A stretch of 16,726 nucleotides of DNA from Glomus cerebriforme. Its lineage: Eukaryota > Glomeromycota > Glomeromycetes > Glomerales > Glomeraceae. Made by a program: the position numbers and the translations under genes. The notes under the pieces were generated by a model. It saw nothing but the letters and a program-made list of their open reading frames with translations. It did no database searches and was not told the origin of the DNA. The stretch covers positions 4,645 to 21,370 of the forward strand of contig QKYT01000801.1 in assembly GCA_003550305.1 (NCBI GenBank). Direction: 5' to 3'. Numbering within the stretch: the first letter of the stretch is position 1; each line of letters starts with the position of its first letter. Of the stretch, positions 1-9,336 are shown piece after piece.

Positions 1-268
1 AATATTAAAAAAGTATTAAAAAGCATTCCAAATTTGTTTCTAAAAAGAATTTTCATTTTATTTTTAAAATGTAAATTCGTACCATTCAGAATGAATGTAT
101 TTTTATTTTATTTATAAAAATCATCATGCCACAATAATCTTCAGACATTGTAATCAACTGATGAAATAATACTACTATTAAGAGAATTCTATAATTACAA
201 ATTTGCGCTATATTGATTTTCCAAAGCATTTTATTGAAAATTGGCAACAAGAAAAAAAGATGGTGATC
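1..268. repeat. Left arm of a long inverted repeat bracketing the window
   Basis: The reverse complement of 16372-16643 aligns with this stretch almost end to end, with roughly 90% or better identity by eye over the first 225 bases and small indels after that. Both arms share the run from AATATTAAAAAAGTATTA at the outer edge to TTGATTTTCCAAAGCATT, after which the match fades near 268. Position 1 is already inside the repeat, so its true outer edge and any target-site duplication cannot be seen. An 87-codon minus-strand frame (349-86) crosses it; in the matching part of the other arm that frame is also open, but the three base changes I see inside the shared 47-codon stretch are all replacements, so selection on a protein is not shown. 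It is either a terminal inverted repeat of a large element or two opposed copies of a dispersed repeat. Confidence 0.8.
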
Positions 269-642
269 ATCTATATTCTGATCAAAAATCAAATGTAAGC
301 GTAACCAGGATATAATGGATTCTTCGGTATATCCAACCATTCCTTGCACTATGTCTTACCATTTAGATATATATATATTAGATTTTGAAAAATAATATTA
401 TTAATGTATTTTTGTTATATAGTAATAATTTAACATGTATTTTGTATTTTTTTTTTTAACGGTAACAATTATATCCTAAATGTATAATGGATCATTCAAT
501 CATACAAATATCAGATGCTTAATATAGGATTATGTATCATCAATTTATTTAATTATTAAGTCTGTATAAAAAGAATGAAATATGACTAAATATTAAAAGT
601 GGGTTTAATTATCATAAAAATACCATTATTTATTTTTTTTCT
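269..642. other. AT-rich intergenic stretch
   Basis: I see no gene here. It holds a short (TA)n run near 368-380 and several A or T homopolymers. The first 80 bases are the upstream end of the minus-strand frame that crosses the left inverted-repeat arm; that part is not shared with the right arm. Confidence 0.5.
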
Positions 643-831
643 TTATAATTCGCGTATATTATTGATTTTATAGAAATCTGCAATAAATGAAGCGGCTTCT
701 CTCTGCATAAATTTGGCGAATATATTTTTGTGTTGTGCTCTCATGAGAGTGACATGAACGCTGCAACCGAACAGACCGTGGTGGTAGTTTGAGCTTTGGG
801 GCATTCCTTTAGCTGCGTGCTTGAGAGACAT
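643..831 (-). pseudogene. Unrecognised coding-like island, 62 codons, minus strand
   Basis: Read on the minus strand from 831, the frame gives 62 residues of mixed, protein-like composition, with 'SSNYHHGLFGCSVHVT' near the start and 'FAKFMQREAASFIADFYKIN' near the end. Its base composition is clearly less AT-rich than its surroundings, unlike the low-complexity shadow frames elsewhere. A stop codon (TGA) lies directly before the ATG, and no splice acceptor that would join an upstream exon is obvious. I read it as an exon remnant or a small unknown protein. I do not recognise the family, and no membrane segment or signal peptide is visible. Confidence 0.4.
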
Positions 832-842
832 TCAACCAGCTC

Positions 843-1257
843 GTGTTGAGTGGCCGCTTCTTAACACACAACTGCTTGCCATTTTCAGAGTCTATTTATA
901 AATCTATAATATTATCGTTCTCTGCTATTATAATGTATCTAACTCTTTGTAAGAAAAAGGTTCCAAATGAAATTTCTGAATGGTGGACGCAATGGGAACT
1001 TGGGAATTTTAAAGAACATGAGAAATTAATCATGGCTCAGTCGGATTAAATTTTAAATAGGTTGAGCGGGCAGCAGCTCGGAATGAGAAACGCGAGAAAG
1101 ATTTTGAAGAGCAAATGCTTTATGTGAAGACGATGTAAGTATTATGTGATTCATTTAGCTAGAAACTGAGACAGCAATCGAGCTATTAATTTGTATTTTA
1201 ACACATTATGACGATCTTGAAATGAGTAAACAAAGAGTGGAAGAGGATAATGTAAGT
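843..1257 (+). pseudogene. Broken exons of an unrecognised charged, helical protein
   Basis: One frame gives a segment around 'EISEWWTQWELGNFKEHEK' and stops at 1047-1049. A different frame, from 1064, gives 'ERAAARNEKREKDFEEQMLY' followed by VKTM and runs into a consensus donor, GTAAGT at 1135-1140. A third segment (1159-1251) gives 'LETETAIELLICIL' and ends at another GTAAGT (1252-1257). These pieces look like exons of one alanine/glutamate/lysine-rich, probably coiled-coil protein. The apparent intron 1135-1158 is only 24 nt, and the frames do not join without an indel, so the gene is probably decayed. It starts 11 nt from the divergent minus-strand island, so both may derive from one element. 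Function unknown. Confidence 0.45.
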
Positions 1258-1463
1258 TCGTGATATTTCTAATTCGATTCAATTAAGAACATTAACTTCT
1301 AACTGTAATTATATACAATTTATATAATAATCTATGGAAGCAGTTTCAAGAAAATAATTAAAAATTATTTCGTTAGAAATGTGAAGTACTGTACATGAAG
1401 TTTTATATATAATCTATCTATCCGCATTTTTTCGTCGTGAACTCTTACTTGTCACGTTATTTG

Positions 1464-1520
1464 TCACATGATTAATTTCTTAATGCCGTAATTCCGACCG
1501 ATAATCCAAAAATCATGTGA
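1464..1520. repeat. Inverted repeat TCACATGAT / ATCATGTGA
   Basis: A perfect 9-bp inverted repeat at 1464-1472 and 1512-1520 with a 39-nt spacer. It could be the edge of a small element or a pair of opposed CACATG-type binding sites. Nothing else supports either reading. Confidence 0.4.
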
Positions 1521-2152
1521 TCGAACACGCCTTTAGACAACCAATATATACTGCGTCAAAGTAAGTGAGAAATATAAAGCGACCTTTACATATAAAAAAA
1601 AAGTAAGTGAGAAATCAGTTCACTACTCTCTTAGGGGGTTAGGGCGCAGCTAAAGTCATAATCTAGTTTATAGTTATAATATATATTGTAATTTCTCTAG
1701 AACTACTTGTAGTGACTCTTCGTCTGAAATGAAAATAAAAATAAAAAGTAAATTCACACGATAAGGGTAACGCTGCGAGGAACAAAAAAAAAGTTCTAAA
1801 TATTTACAGAAAAAATAATCAAGAAAACTTTTTAATAAATGAATTTTAACAAATAAAAAAATTTTATCTAACAAATAAGAAAGAGTACTGTCAAAATTTG
1901 AATAATTAAATAAGATTCGAGTATGTTGAACAAAAAGATATTTACTCTCAGTTAAATAATTTGTAAAGAAATGAATTTAATACAATATAATAATAAAGAA
2001 AACAGTATCTGAATTCGTCATTTATTCGGATGATTATATATGGTTCCATAATTTATTTAAAAATTTGTAGATAATAATAAAAAAAAATCAAAATACCCAA
2101 AGGTAATGAATAATGTAGACCTTTCCTTGTTTGAAATTTTGAATAATTTAAG

Positions 2153-2204
2153 ATAATGTTGGCCAGAAATTTTATTACTTATTTTAGTAGCTGGCTGACA
2201 TTAT
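2153..2204. repeat. Imperfect hairpin, 14-bp arms
   Basis: ATAATGTTGGCCAG (2153-2166) pairs with CTGGCTGACATTAT (2191-2204), with two mismatches and a 24-nt loop. This resembles a small fold-back element; no target duplication was identified. Confidence 0.45.
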
Positions 2205-4395
2205 CCCTGTAGTGACCCCTGTTGTATACATACTGTATTTCGGGGTTCTCTTGTGTCATCTGATCGATCGTGGTATAGTATTCATAGTATTACGTATCTG
2301 ACTATAAAAAAAAATTGGAGGATGCATGATCTGAATAACAAATTATGGAATTTGCATCACCATTACTAAAATTATTTTATTTATTTATTAGCAGTCGTAT
2401 AGCTGTATATACTGATCAGCTTTTGTAAATACAATATAATAATGTAATATTCCTATATTCTAATATACTATCCTAATTTTTCCTATTAATTATATTCTAA
2501 ATCAAATATATATGTCGTAGACCATACTTTCTGTCTTTTTTCTATTAATTATCCTATATACCTATCCGCTATAATATTTTTTCATCATTTTTTATTATTT
2601 CTATTTATGTAATTTTTCGCTAATTGTAATATTTTCTCTTCTGTTTCCTATTCGTTGTTCCTTTTATTTCCTTCCTCTAGTTTCTCTTTTTTTTATTTAT
2701 TATGTTTTTTATTTTCTCTATTATTTTTAATTATTTTCTTATTATCTATGTATTTTTCTTGTCTGTTTATTTGGTTACATCCCTCTTTCCATATTTTGTC
2801 TTTTGAACCTTTCGCTATTCCTTATGCATTCGTGGATGATCAATTGATTTTCTTTTACGATCGATTTTTCTAGTAATATCTCCATAATTCGATTCGTCCA
2901 TTTCTTTTCATTTACTTTTAAATTAGTTTCTGTATATTTTCGATAACTATATCATATAATGATATTTTATTTTGTTCACATTCCCATATGTGTCCAAATT
3001 ACTAAAATTATAAAATTATCAATAATGAATATTATGTAATATTAGGTATTTGTGTAACTCCAAATAAAAATAGAACACGAAAAATTCTGTTGTCGTACAG
3101 AGTTATGTTTGTACGCAACTAATAAATAATTATTCCCGTTCGAAAAAATTTTTTTTTTTTTTTTGCCAGAATATAAAAAAAAATGACAGAAAACACTAAG
3201 ACAAAAGATTTAAATTATTGGTTAGAAAATTTAATTGTCGAAGGCATATAAAATATTACGAATATTTGAACTTCAGTAACTTTAAACAAATAGGAAGAGG
3301 TTCATTTGGAAATGTTGTTCGTGTTAATTGGAAAAATTATTTTCGAATTTTTGCTCTAAAATCTTTTAATAATGATGAACAAACTATTAAAGAAGTTGTG
3401 AAAGAGGTATCATATTTTTAATTATACATTGAATAAAAAAATGAAAGCCTCATATTTAATACGTGTATATTTTTATCAGCTAAAATTACTTCGGAGTGTT
3501 GATGATCATGAAAATATTATAAGATTATATGGTCACGCATAGAATGCATTAATTTATTGCTAATATATAATATTATCTTTTTTTATTCAGACACAACTCA
3601 TCAAATAAATAAATACTCTTTAGTCTTGGAATATGCTAATGATGGTACGCTGAATACTTATTTAAATGATCATTTTGATAATCTCAACTGGAGTGACAAA
3701 TATCGATTAGCATTGCAATTATCAAGTGCTGTAGAATTTTTACATGAAAAGGATATTATCCATCGTGATTTGGTAATGTATTTATTTAACATATTCATAT
3801 TATTTTAATCGATTTACTACTAAATTTTAATTATTAAATATATTATAAATTTTTGTAAAGCATGGAAACAATATTCTTGTACATCAAAAAAATATTAAAT
3901 TATCAGATTTTGGTTTATCAAAAAAAAATTGCTGAAGCATCAAGTAATACATCAAAAGTACTCGGTGTAATACCTTACGTAAATCCGAAACTTTTCAATA
4001 ATCAAAATCAAAAGAAAAATCTGATGTATATAGTATTGGAGTTTTGATGTGGCAAATTTCTAGTGGATATGTACCATTTAAAGAGATTGTTTATGATGTA
4101 AGTTTAATCTTATCTATATTAAATGGTAAAAGAGAAGAAATTATTGATGGAACTCCTATTGAATATAGTAAATTATATACAGGTATAAGATAAATAATTA
4201 TTTAATTATTTCATCTATAATTCATAAATATTAATTTTATTTATTTATTTAGAATGTTGGAAATATGAGCCGAATAAACCTCCTAATATGCAGCAAGTTG
4301 TTTTAGCTCTGCCTGCGATTATTCCTCCTGAATTTCAGATTAATATAATGACTTATAATTTTCTAGTCGTTTCTCTTCATTAACATTGTAAGTCA

Positions 4396-4683
4396 AATTC
4401 AAACAGCAAAAGAGCTATTGATATGTATAATTATTTGATAAATAATATGTCATTAAATATATCTGATGAATATGAAGGTAGAATAAATTTAAAACATAAT
4501 TCTTTGGATGAAGAGAAACAATTAGATAAGTTAAAATCAAACAGCAAGGGGGCCAAGGATATGGACAATGGAATAATGAATAATATGTCAAATACTACAT
4601 CATTAGATATTAATGATGAATGTGGAAGTAGTACAGGCTTACGAAATCATTCTCTGGGTATAAGTGAACTTGAGAATAGTTCA
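4396..4683 (+). repeat. Duplicated Asn/Ser-rich linker unit in the kinase pseudogene
   Basis: After the kinase domain, two diverged units of about 45-50 codons follow each other in the same frame. Each begins SNSK(R/G)A, continues through an 'INNMS' or 'MNNMS' core and a 'DE' acidic patch (ISDEYEG versus INDECGS), and ends with (K/R)(H/N)HSL or HNSL. They look like an old tandem duplication of a disordered, polar linker between the catalytic domain and the C-terminal region. The frame is open throughout, with only the TAA at 4381 just ahead of it. Confidence 0.6.
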
Positions 4684-4800
4684 TCAAGTGCATCAAATCA
4701 AACAATAGAATTATCAAAAGATACACATATTTATAAAAAACAATTGCTTCCAAAACTAGAAAAGGATGGATTTACTACACCTGATGACAAAGTTAAATAA

Positions 4801-6069
4801 CTTATAAAGGATCTAACTGAAACAAGATTTCTATATGCTTTAAAATCACTTTTTGAAAATTTTCAAACCAAATTTTCTTATCAAGTTTTAATAAATTCGT
4901 TAAAATCTTTAGCTGACCCCACTTTATTTGACTATTATTCAAAAGAAAACATTGCAAGAATGGAACTCCATTTACGAACTTTGGTAGCAGTTCTAGAACA
5001 GATGTTTTTTTCATCAACGGTTCCTAGTAAAGAACTTCAAGATAAGATCTATAATTTTTTATCAAAATTTATGGAAATCCATTAAAAAACACCACAAGTA
5101 ATTAATATTAATTTTCAAAAAAGTAAAGATGAAAAATATAATATTAACAAATGCAATTACAATATTGATTTTTTATTAATTCACTTACGACATACGTTAC
5201 ATAGTCTATGTAATGATATAACTTGGTTTCAAGACCTTTTAATAAAAGTTAAAGATATATTAAAATCTATTTTAAATATTATACCATCATCTAGAGTTAC
5301 TGATCCAAACGATAATTATTCAATATTATCAATGCTCACTCAATTACGTCAAGACTTAAATTTCAAATATCCAGTAGCACCTTATTATGTAAATTGGAGA
5401 ATTATGTTAATAATTCAATACAACATTTTTAATTGGTCTAGAAGTAATAAAGAGGTAATTAATAAAAAATTTGGAGAAATGATTTTAATAGAATATTTTT
5501 GGAGTTACTTGGAAGAAGAATGGATTAACATCAATGATAAAACCATGTTAAATTCTCAAAATAAATTCAATGAAGTATTTCCAAATCTTTAAACAATAAT
5601 GGAAGTTTTTTTAATGATCTTATTGGATATGAACCTCTTGAATTGTCAAATACATTATGGTTTGGAGTATTGGATCTTGCACAAAATCTTATTCAAAAAT
5701 CCACTCAAACAGCTACATATGGTCTTTGTTATTATATGGCAATCGAATCACTTAATAAAACTCCAAATAGCTTTATTCAATTTAAAGCAATTGAAATATT
5801 ATTACATTTATATAATATTGACAATGAGTTATTTGGAAAAATTTGATTTTGATCAATATTCTGAAAAATTAAGTGAAAACAACCCAATAATAAATCCTTC
5901 AGAAAAAGTTGAAGAATTTAATAATTTATTAATATTTGTTAAAGAAAAGTGCAATGAAGATTTTAAAATAATAAATAATGAAATTGGAAAAGGAAAAGAG
6001 AAGGAAAAATATTTAGACAAATATTCCATTGTGGAAGAAACCAAATTCGCGGTGTTATTTATAAATTAG
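4801..6069 (+). other. C-terminal unknown region of the kinase pseudogene
   Basis: This exon part continues the reading frame of the linker beyond the TAA at 4798 and is open except for the TAA at 5083, until a shift near 5589 moves it to a second frame (5592-5843) and another at 5837-5841 moves it back. The product is rich in Leu, Ile, Asn and Phe and looks all-helical. Landmarks are LADPTLFDYYSKENIARMEL, FLLIHLRHTLHSLCND, MLTQLRQDLNFKYPVAPYY, LWFGVLDLAQNLIQKST and LCYYMAIESLNKTPNSFIQF, with a lysine-rich end (KGKEKEKYLDKYSIVEE). I recall similar helical tails in kinases of Rhizophagus but know no function. No zinc-finger or RING-type cysteine cluster follows, so the 3' end is probably lost. 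Confidence 0.6.
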
Positions 6070-6077
6070 AACTGTAT

Positions 6078-6289
6078 CACATCAGGAAATTTTTTGGCAT
6101 ACAGGCGTAGGACTACATAATCCTATGCCGTAATACTGCAGGGGGGTCGTAGTTCTTTGCAATCTATGGCATATAACTACATATTTCTACATCCAGATAT
6201 AGTACCGACCTTGTAGACTATACAAAATTTATGCGTAGTACCATAAATTTGTAATTGCATACATAGTTTTAGAAAAATTTTCATGATGG
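6078..6289. mobile_element. Possible small MITE-like remnant after the kinase pseudogene
   Basis: CACATCAGGAAATTTTTT at the left resembles the reverse complement of the right end (AAAAATTTTCATGATGG), about 14 of 17 positions. The interior is less AT-rich than its flanks and repeats words such as GTAGNNC and GGCATA, including a hairpin at 6104-6129. The kinase reading frame ends just before this point. No target duplication is evident, so the boundaries are tentative. Confidence 0.3.
6104..6129. repeat. Short hairpin GGCGTAGGA / TCCTATGCC
   Basis: Nine-base arms pair around an 8-nt loop; one of the pairs is G-T as RNA. It sits inside the candidate MITE remnant. It is not followed by a T-run, so a terminator role is not suggested. 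Confidence 0.4.
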
Positions 6290-7716
6290 CACCATTATTC
6301 ACAATAATTTCCTAGTTATAGTTCTTGTTTCTTTTAGTAATTATAGAAATTTCAATTTTTCTGTGGAAAGTTCAACACATTTCATATAAGGAATTATAAT
6401 TAAATCTCTACTAGTTCTATTTTATCTCTCAATTATTTAGACATGCAACATTCAAAATATTTTTTTTGATTGCAAAAAAAAAATATATATATATATTAAA
6501 TTCGTTTTTATCTTTTTCCTTTTTTTTTTACAATCTGACAACAATTGCAGACTTATGCAATTGAGAAATGATATTGCATCGGATGTTATATTATCTATTA
6601 AAATTTCGTGTAATTTTTTTTATTGTTTTTGAAGAGTAACTATTAATTAAAAAGACATTCATTCTACTTTGTATTCTAACTCGTCCTTTTGCTTGGCATA
6701 ACAAATAAAAACGGGGCTTAATGTTGTATCCAATTTTTAAAATAATTATTTGTGTTTGTTTACAAACGCCAGATATTAAAAAAATTTTAGTTGCATAAAA
6801 AATTTCGAATTTATGATCAGAAATGATCCATTTTATACTACCATACTAATCATCTTACAATTCCTAATAATAATATATTTTTTTGATTAACTTCATTCTT
6901 ATTTGCTAAATTACAATTATAACTTTGTTGATCGTTTAATAGTCGTGTAACATGAGATACCGCAAATTTGGTTAAATTATTTTTTTTGGGAGAAATATTC
7001 CGTGTATCGTGCAATAAAAAATTATAAAAAAGAATTATCATTTATCTTAGGCTTCTCAAATTTTAAAATTAAGATCAAGAGGGGAAGGAAATAATCAACA
7101 GTAAATATTAAACACATAATTTCTTTTTTATTTTTAATTATGACGAGTTACAGTTAATAGAAAATTATATTAAAAATAAAAAAAAATATTTAAATAAATC
7201 TTACAAATTAAATTTTGTTAGTTTATTATAATTTTTCTGAATTTAACATTTGTTGTTGGTTTAATTTAGTCAATGTAAATAAAGGCTTCGTAACTTTATA
7301 TAGTTTAAAGTAACTAATGGTTTGAAAATATTTGAGAAAGGAACAGTAGACAGTAGTTCGACCTGGACATCTAAAAAAAAAGTGCGCTATTTTTGTATTA
7401 ATTTATTCTGCAAATTACGTTTACCAAATTTAGCATAGATTCTAAAATATTAATTACATAAAAGTTAGATAACCTGATATAGTTTTCGCACCCAGTAATA
7501 TACGTCAGTGGCATCATGCGCAATATTAATAATCCCATAATTTCTATTTTTAATCATATGATTAATGACATTAATTTACTAATTACTTTATAGTCTTTAC
7601 TTTCTAATGTCGAATATTTATGATACAGTAAAGTCAATAATTAAACTATTAAGTATTACGGATTTTGACTCATCACAAATTTTAGATATAATAATTAATA
7701 AACAATTAAATAAATT
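6290..7716. other. AT-rich intergenic stretch without a gene
   Basis: I find no coding region. A perfect 8-bp hairpin (CAATTGCA / TGCAATTG, 6542-6563, 6-nt loop) and a (TA)n tract near 6483-6497 are the only distinct structures. Open frames here are short, have many homopolymers, and lack any recognisable motif. Confidence 0.5.
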
Positions 7717-7813
7717 GCCCGGTTAGTTCAGTTGGTTAGAACGCCACAACACACTTAATTAAATTTAAACAGTTTTAAATCGTGGAAACGCGGGTTCAAT
7801 TCCTGCACTGGGC
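7717..7813 (+). tRNA. tRNA-like copy 1, intron-bearing or degenerate; anticodon unclear
   Basis: The ends pair as a 7-bp acceptor stem (GCCCGGT with ACTGGGC, one G-U pair). A D arm (GTTC-AGTTGGTTA-GAAC) and a T arm (GCGGG-TTCAATT-CCTGC) follow, giving good A-box (TAGTTCAGTTGG) and B-box (GGTTCAATTCC) promoters for RNA polymerase III. The anticodon stem is CCACA with CGTGG, so its last pair is A-C, and about 38 nt of mostly A/T lie between the two halves, consistent with an intron after the anticodon. The anticodon cannot be fixed: position 33 is C here, not the expected T. A 10-T terminator follows at 7814-7823. Either a real intron-containing tRNA gene or a tRNA-derived repeat; the three local copies favour the latter. 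Confidence 0.55.
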
Positions 7814-7823
7814 TTTTTTTTTT
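7814..7823 (+). terminator. T-run after tRNA-like copy 1
   Basis: Ten consecutive T directly after the acceptor stem, as expected for an RNA polymerase III terminator. The equivalent run after copy 3 is 9426-9435; copy 2 has a weaker TTTCTTTT on the minus strand. Confidence 0.5.
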
Positions 7824-7862
7824 GAAAGTATATATTATTTTTTTTCAAAAAAAAAAAAAAAA

Positions 7863-7931
7863 TGCTGCGGTTAATCGCTAATTCGCTATGCCATTTTCTG
7901 CGGCGACACTGGGGAGTGATTAACCGCAGCA
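7863..7931. repeat. GC-rich hairpin between opposed tRNA-like copies
   Basis: TGCTGCGGTTAATC (7863-7876) is perfectly inverted at 7918-7931, enclosing about 41 nt that include CTATGCCATTTTCTGCGGCG. A second copy lies at 9475-9535. It is flanked by A- and T-runs. It forms the centre of a near-palindrome whose arms are tRNA-like copies 1 and 2, about 360 bp in all. It may be a miniature element with 14-bp terminal repeats, or a structural end of the fold-back unit. Confidence 0.7.
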
Positions 7932-7977
7932 TTTTTTTTTTTAAAAAAAATATATATGTATACACTTGCAAAAGAAA

Positions 7978-8074
7978 GCCCAGTGCAGGAATTGAACCCG
8001 CGTTTCCACGATTTAAAACTGTTTAAATTTAATTAAGTGTATTGTGGCGTTCTAACCAACTGAACTAACCGGGC
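7978..8074 (-). tRNA. tRNA-like copy 2, inverted relative to copy 1
   Basis: Nearly identical to copy 1, read on the opposite strand: same acceptor, D and T arms, same A and B boxes, and the same A/T insert in the anticodon arm. Position 33 is T here, so a nominal loop triplet would be ACA, but the anticodon stem still has an A-C pair and I would not assign an amino acid. On its own strand it is followed by CTTTCTTTTGCAAG and then by the shared hairpin. Its 5' side abuts the left arm of the fold-back element, mirroring copy 3 at the other end. Confidence 0.55.
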
Positions 8075-8255
8075 AATTTATTTTTTGTTGGAGTTTTATT
8101 TTAATTGAAAATTCTAGTTATAAATTAATATTATTATTGTAAAAAAAATGTGATTTTATCAAGAATAATTAGAAAGAAATGAATTAAAAATAATTAAAAT
8201 ATTGAAATATAAGTTACATTATTCCATTATTTAATAATGCGCAATATATTGTCAC

Positions 8256-9142
8256 GTTCATGTGATTTATGTTGATCATTTCTAAAACTGTTAATAGTAA
8301 TATATAAACGTTTTTCAACCAAAACGTGAATTAGTATATTCATCTCCGTAGTTAAATCTCCTAATATGAAACTAGAACGTTAAAAATAAAGTGAGAATTC
8401 TAAAACTCACCAAGTGGTGACTAAGGTAAAAGGTTTATGACTTAGCTTTTAGTAAAATTGATTTGATTTGAACGAATATATTTAAATAAACTACTCATAT
8501 AGACTATTTTAGCCGACATAGTTTAGGTGGACATGTAAACTTATTTAATTATTGCACTCAATTATTGTTAATAACTAGTAATTTTAATATTTACCTTTAA
8601 TGATAACTGTATTGTATACCACGTTTCAACTTTTTTAGCTTGGTAATTACGTTTAGATTATATATAAATGAAGGCTCACGCCTTAAGAAAAATTTATGTT
8701 GATTTTCTTTACGCCATTCTGAGAAATTTTCAATTTGAGTAGTTCTCGGTGATACCGACTCTCATTTTTTTTAGTTCTATTGTTAACCAAAAATAAAATA
8801 TTTATCACTGTTTAAAAAAATTTTTTTAAAAGTTTATAAAATTTTTACAGGAATCTCACCTTGCTTAACGTACACAAATAAAATTAACTGATGATTAATA
8901 ATATCGTTGTATATTATAGAGAAAAATTTGGTTGAAAGCGTTTAAAATATAATAGAATATTTTTTCACGTATTCTAATAATTAAATTTAAATAATTCTTT
9001 CCAAATGCTAATACTAACAATAAATAATTCTAAATAATATTTAACTATAAAAACTTTTAGTTTGAAACAATTTATCAGTCGTCACAAATTTTTCTTTTAA
9101 CAAAACAGAAAAGATTTTAATGTAATTACTGTGGTTACTCAC
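8256..9142. repeat. ORF-less interior of the fold-back element, also present at 12549-13205
   Basis: Most of this interior (to about 8938) recurs downstream in the same orientation in long near-identical blocks broken by indels. Shared landmarks are AACGTGAATTAGTATATTCA, CCTAATATGAAACTAGAACG, GACTATTTTAGCCGACATAG and CTCGGTGATACCGACTC. The last can fold (CGGT-GAT-ACCG inside GAGT...ACTC). A TATATAAATG sequence near 8660 is shared and could be a TATA box. No frame longer than a few tens of codons exists, so conserved sequence here is not coding. Confidence 0.65.
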
Positions 9143-9336
9143 CAATAATATACTGCGCATTATCAAATATAAATGTACAGTACATAGAAAATGAATTTAT
9201 AATTTATATTTCAATATTTTAATTAAATTTCTTTCTAATTATTCTTGGTAAAATTACATTTTTTTCAATAAATACTTTATGACAAAATTTTCAATTAAAA
9301 TAAAACTCCAGCGAAATACAACGTAGTAAATGAATC

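Larger units (their letters stand above)
1258..3182. other. Long AT-rich stretch without a recognisable gene
   Basis: No convincing coding region is visible. Contents: a direct repeat of AAAGTAAGTGAGAAAT at 1558-1573 and 1600-1615; two TTAGGG words at 1631-1644; an imperfect hairpin at 2153-2204; a strongly pyrimidine-rich tract (about 2450-2880) whose open plus-strand frame is nearly all Phe/Leu/Ser and looks compositional; and a T-run just before the kinase pseudogene at 3183. Read on the other strand the pyrimidine tract is Lys/Asn/Glu-rich with stops, which could be a decayed lysine-rich gene but cannot be shown. Confidence 0.5.
3183..6069 (+). pseudogene. Broken protein kinase with large C-terminal region, Rhizophagus expansion type
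   Basis: Five exons can be traced: 3183-3406, 3480-3531, 3591-3772, 3861-4182 and from 4253, separated by GT-AG introns of 73, 59, 88 and 70 nt (the second donor, GTCACG, is weak). The start gives MTENTKTKDLNYWLENL, then a glycine loop (IGRGSFGNVVRV), VAIK-type lysine (FALKSF), hinge ([11 protein letters not shown]), catalytic loop (HRDLHGNNIL), DFG (LSDFGLS), GVIPYV in the APE region, [16 protein letters not shown] and the ECWKYEPNKPPNM segment, so every subdomain of a kinase is there. Lesions: a 1-nt shift near 3243-3250; opposite 1-nt shifts at the A-run 3920-3928 and near 4011-4019; in-frame TAA at 4381, 4798 and 5083; shifts near 5589 and in the A-run 5837-5841. In life it would be a cytosolic Ser/Thr or Tyr-like kinase; substrate unknown. 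The reading frame ends soon after 6060, probably short of the family's usual end. Confidence 0.85.

Noticed and set aside
1631..1644. Two TTAGGG words, as in fungal telomeres
   Set aside because: Only two copies, with an extra GG between them and no continuation; not a telomere or a convincing interstitial array.
2655..2873. Open frame of 72 codons with a membrane-like Phe/Leu composition
   Set aside because: It lies in a pyrimidine-rich tract and its composition follows from that; no motif, start context or splice pattern supports a gene.
4381..5085. Reassignment or programmed readthrough of TAA in the first kinase
   Set aside because: All three in-frame stops are TAA and the frame stays open between them, but the same gene also has several frameshifts, so ordinary decay is simpler. 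The second kinase uses a TAA as its normal final stop.
5853..6044. Minus-strand frame of 63 codons
   Set aside because: It is the antisense shadow of the lysine-rich end of the kinase pseudogene.
7765..7971. Minus-strand open frame across the hairpin
   Set aside because: It runs through the tRNA-like sequence and the GC-rich hairpin; those structures explain the sequence better.
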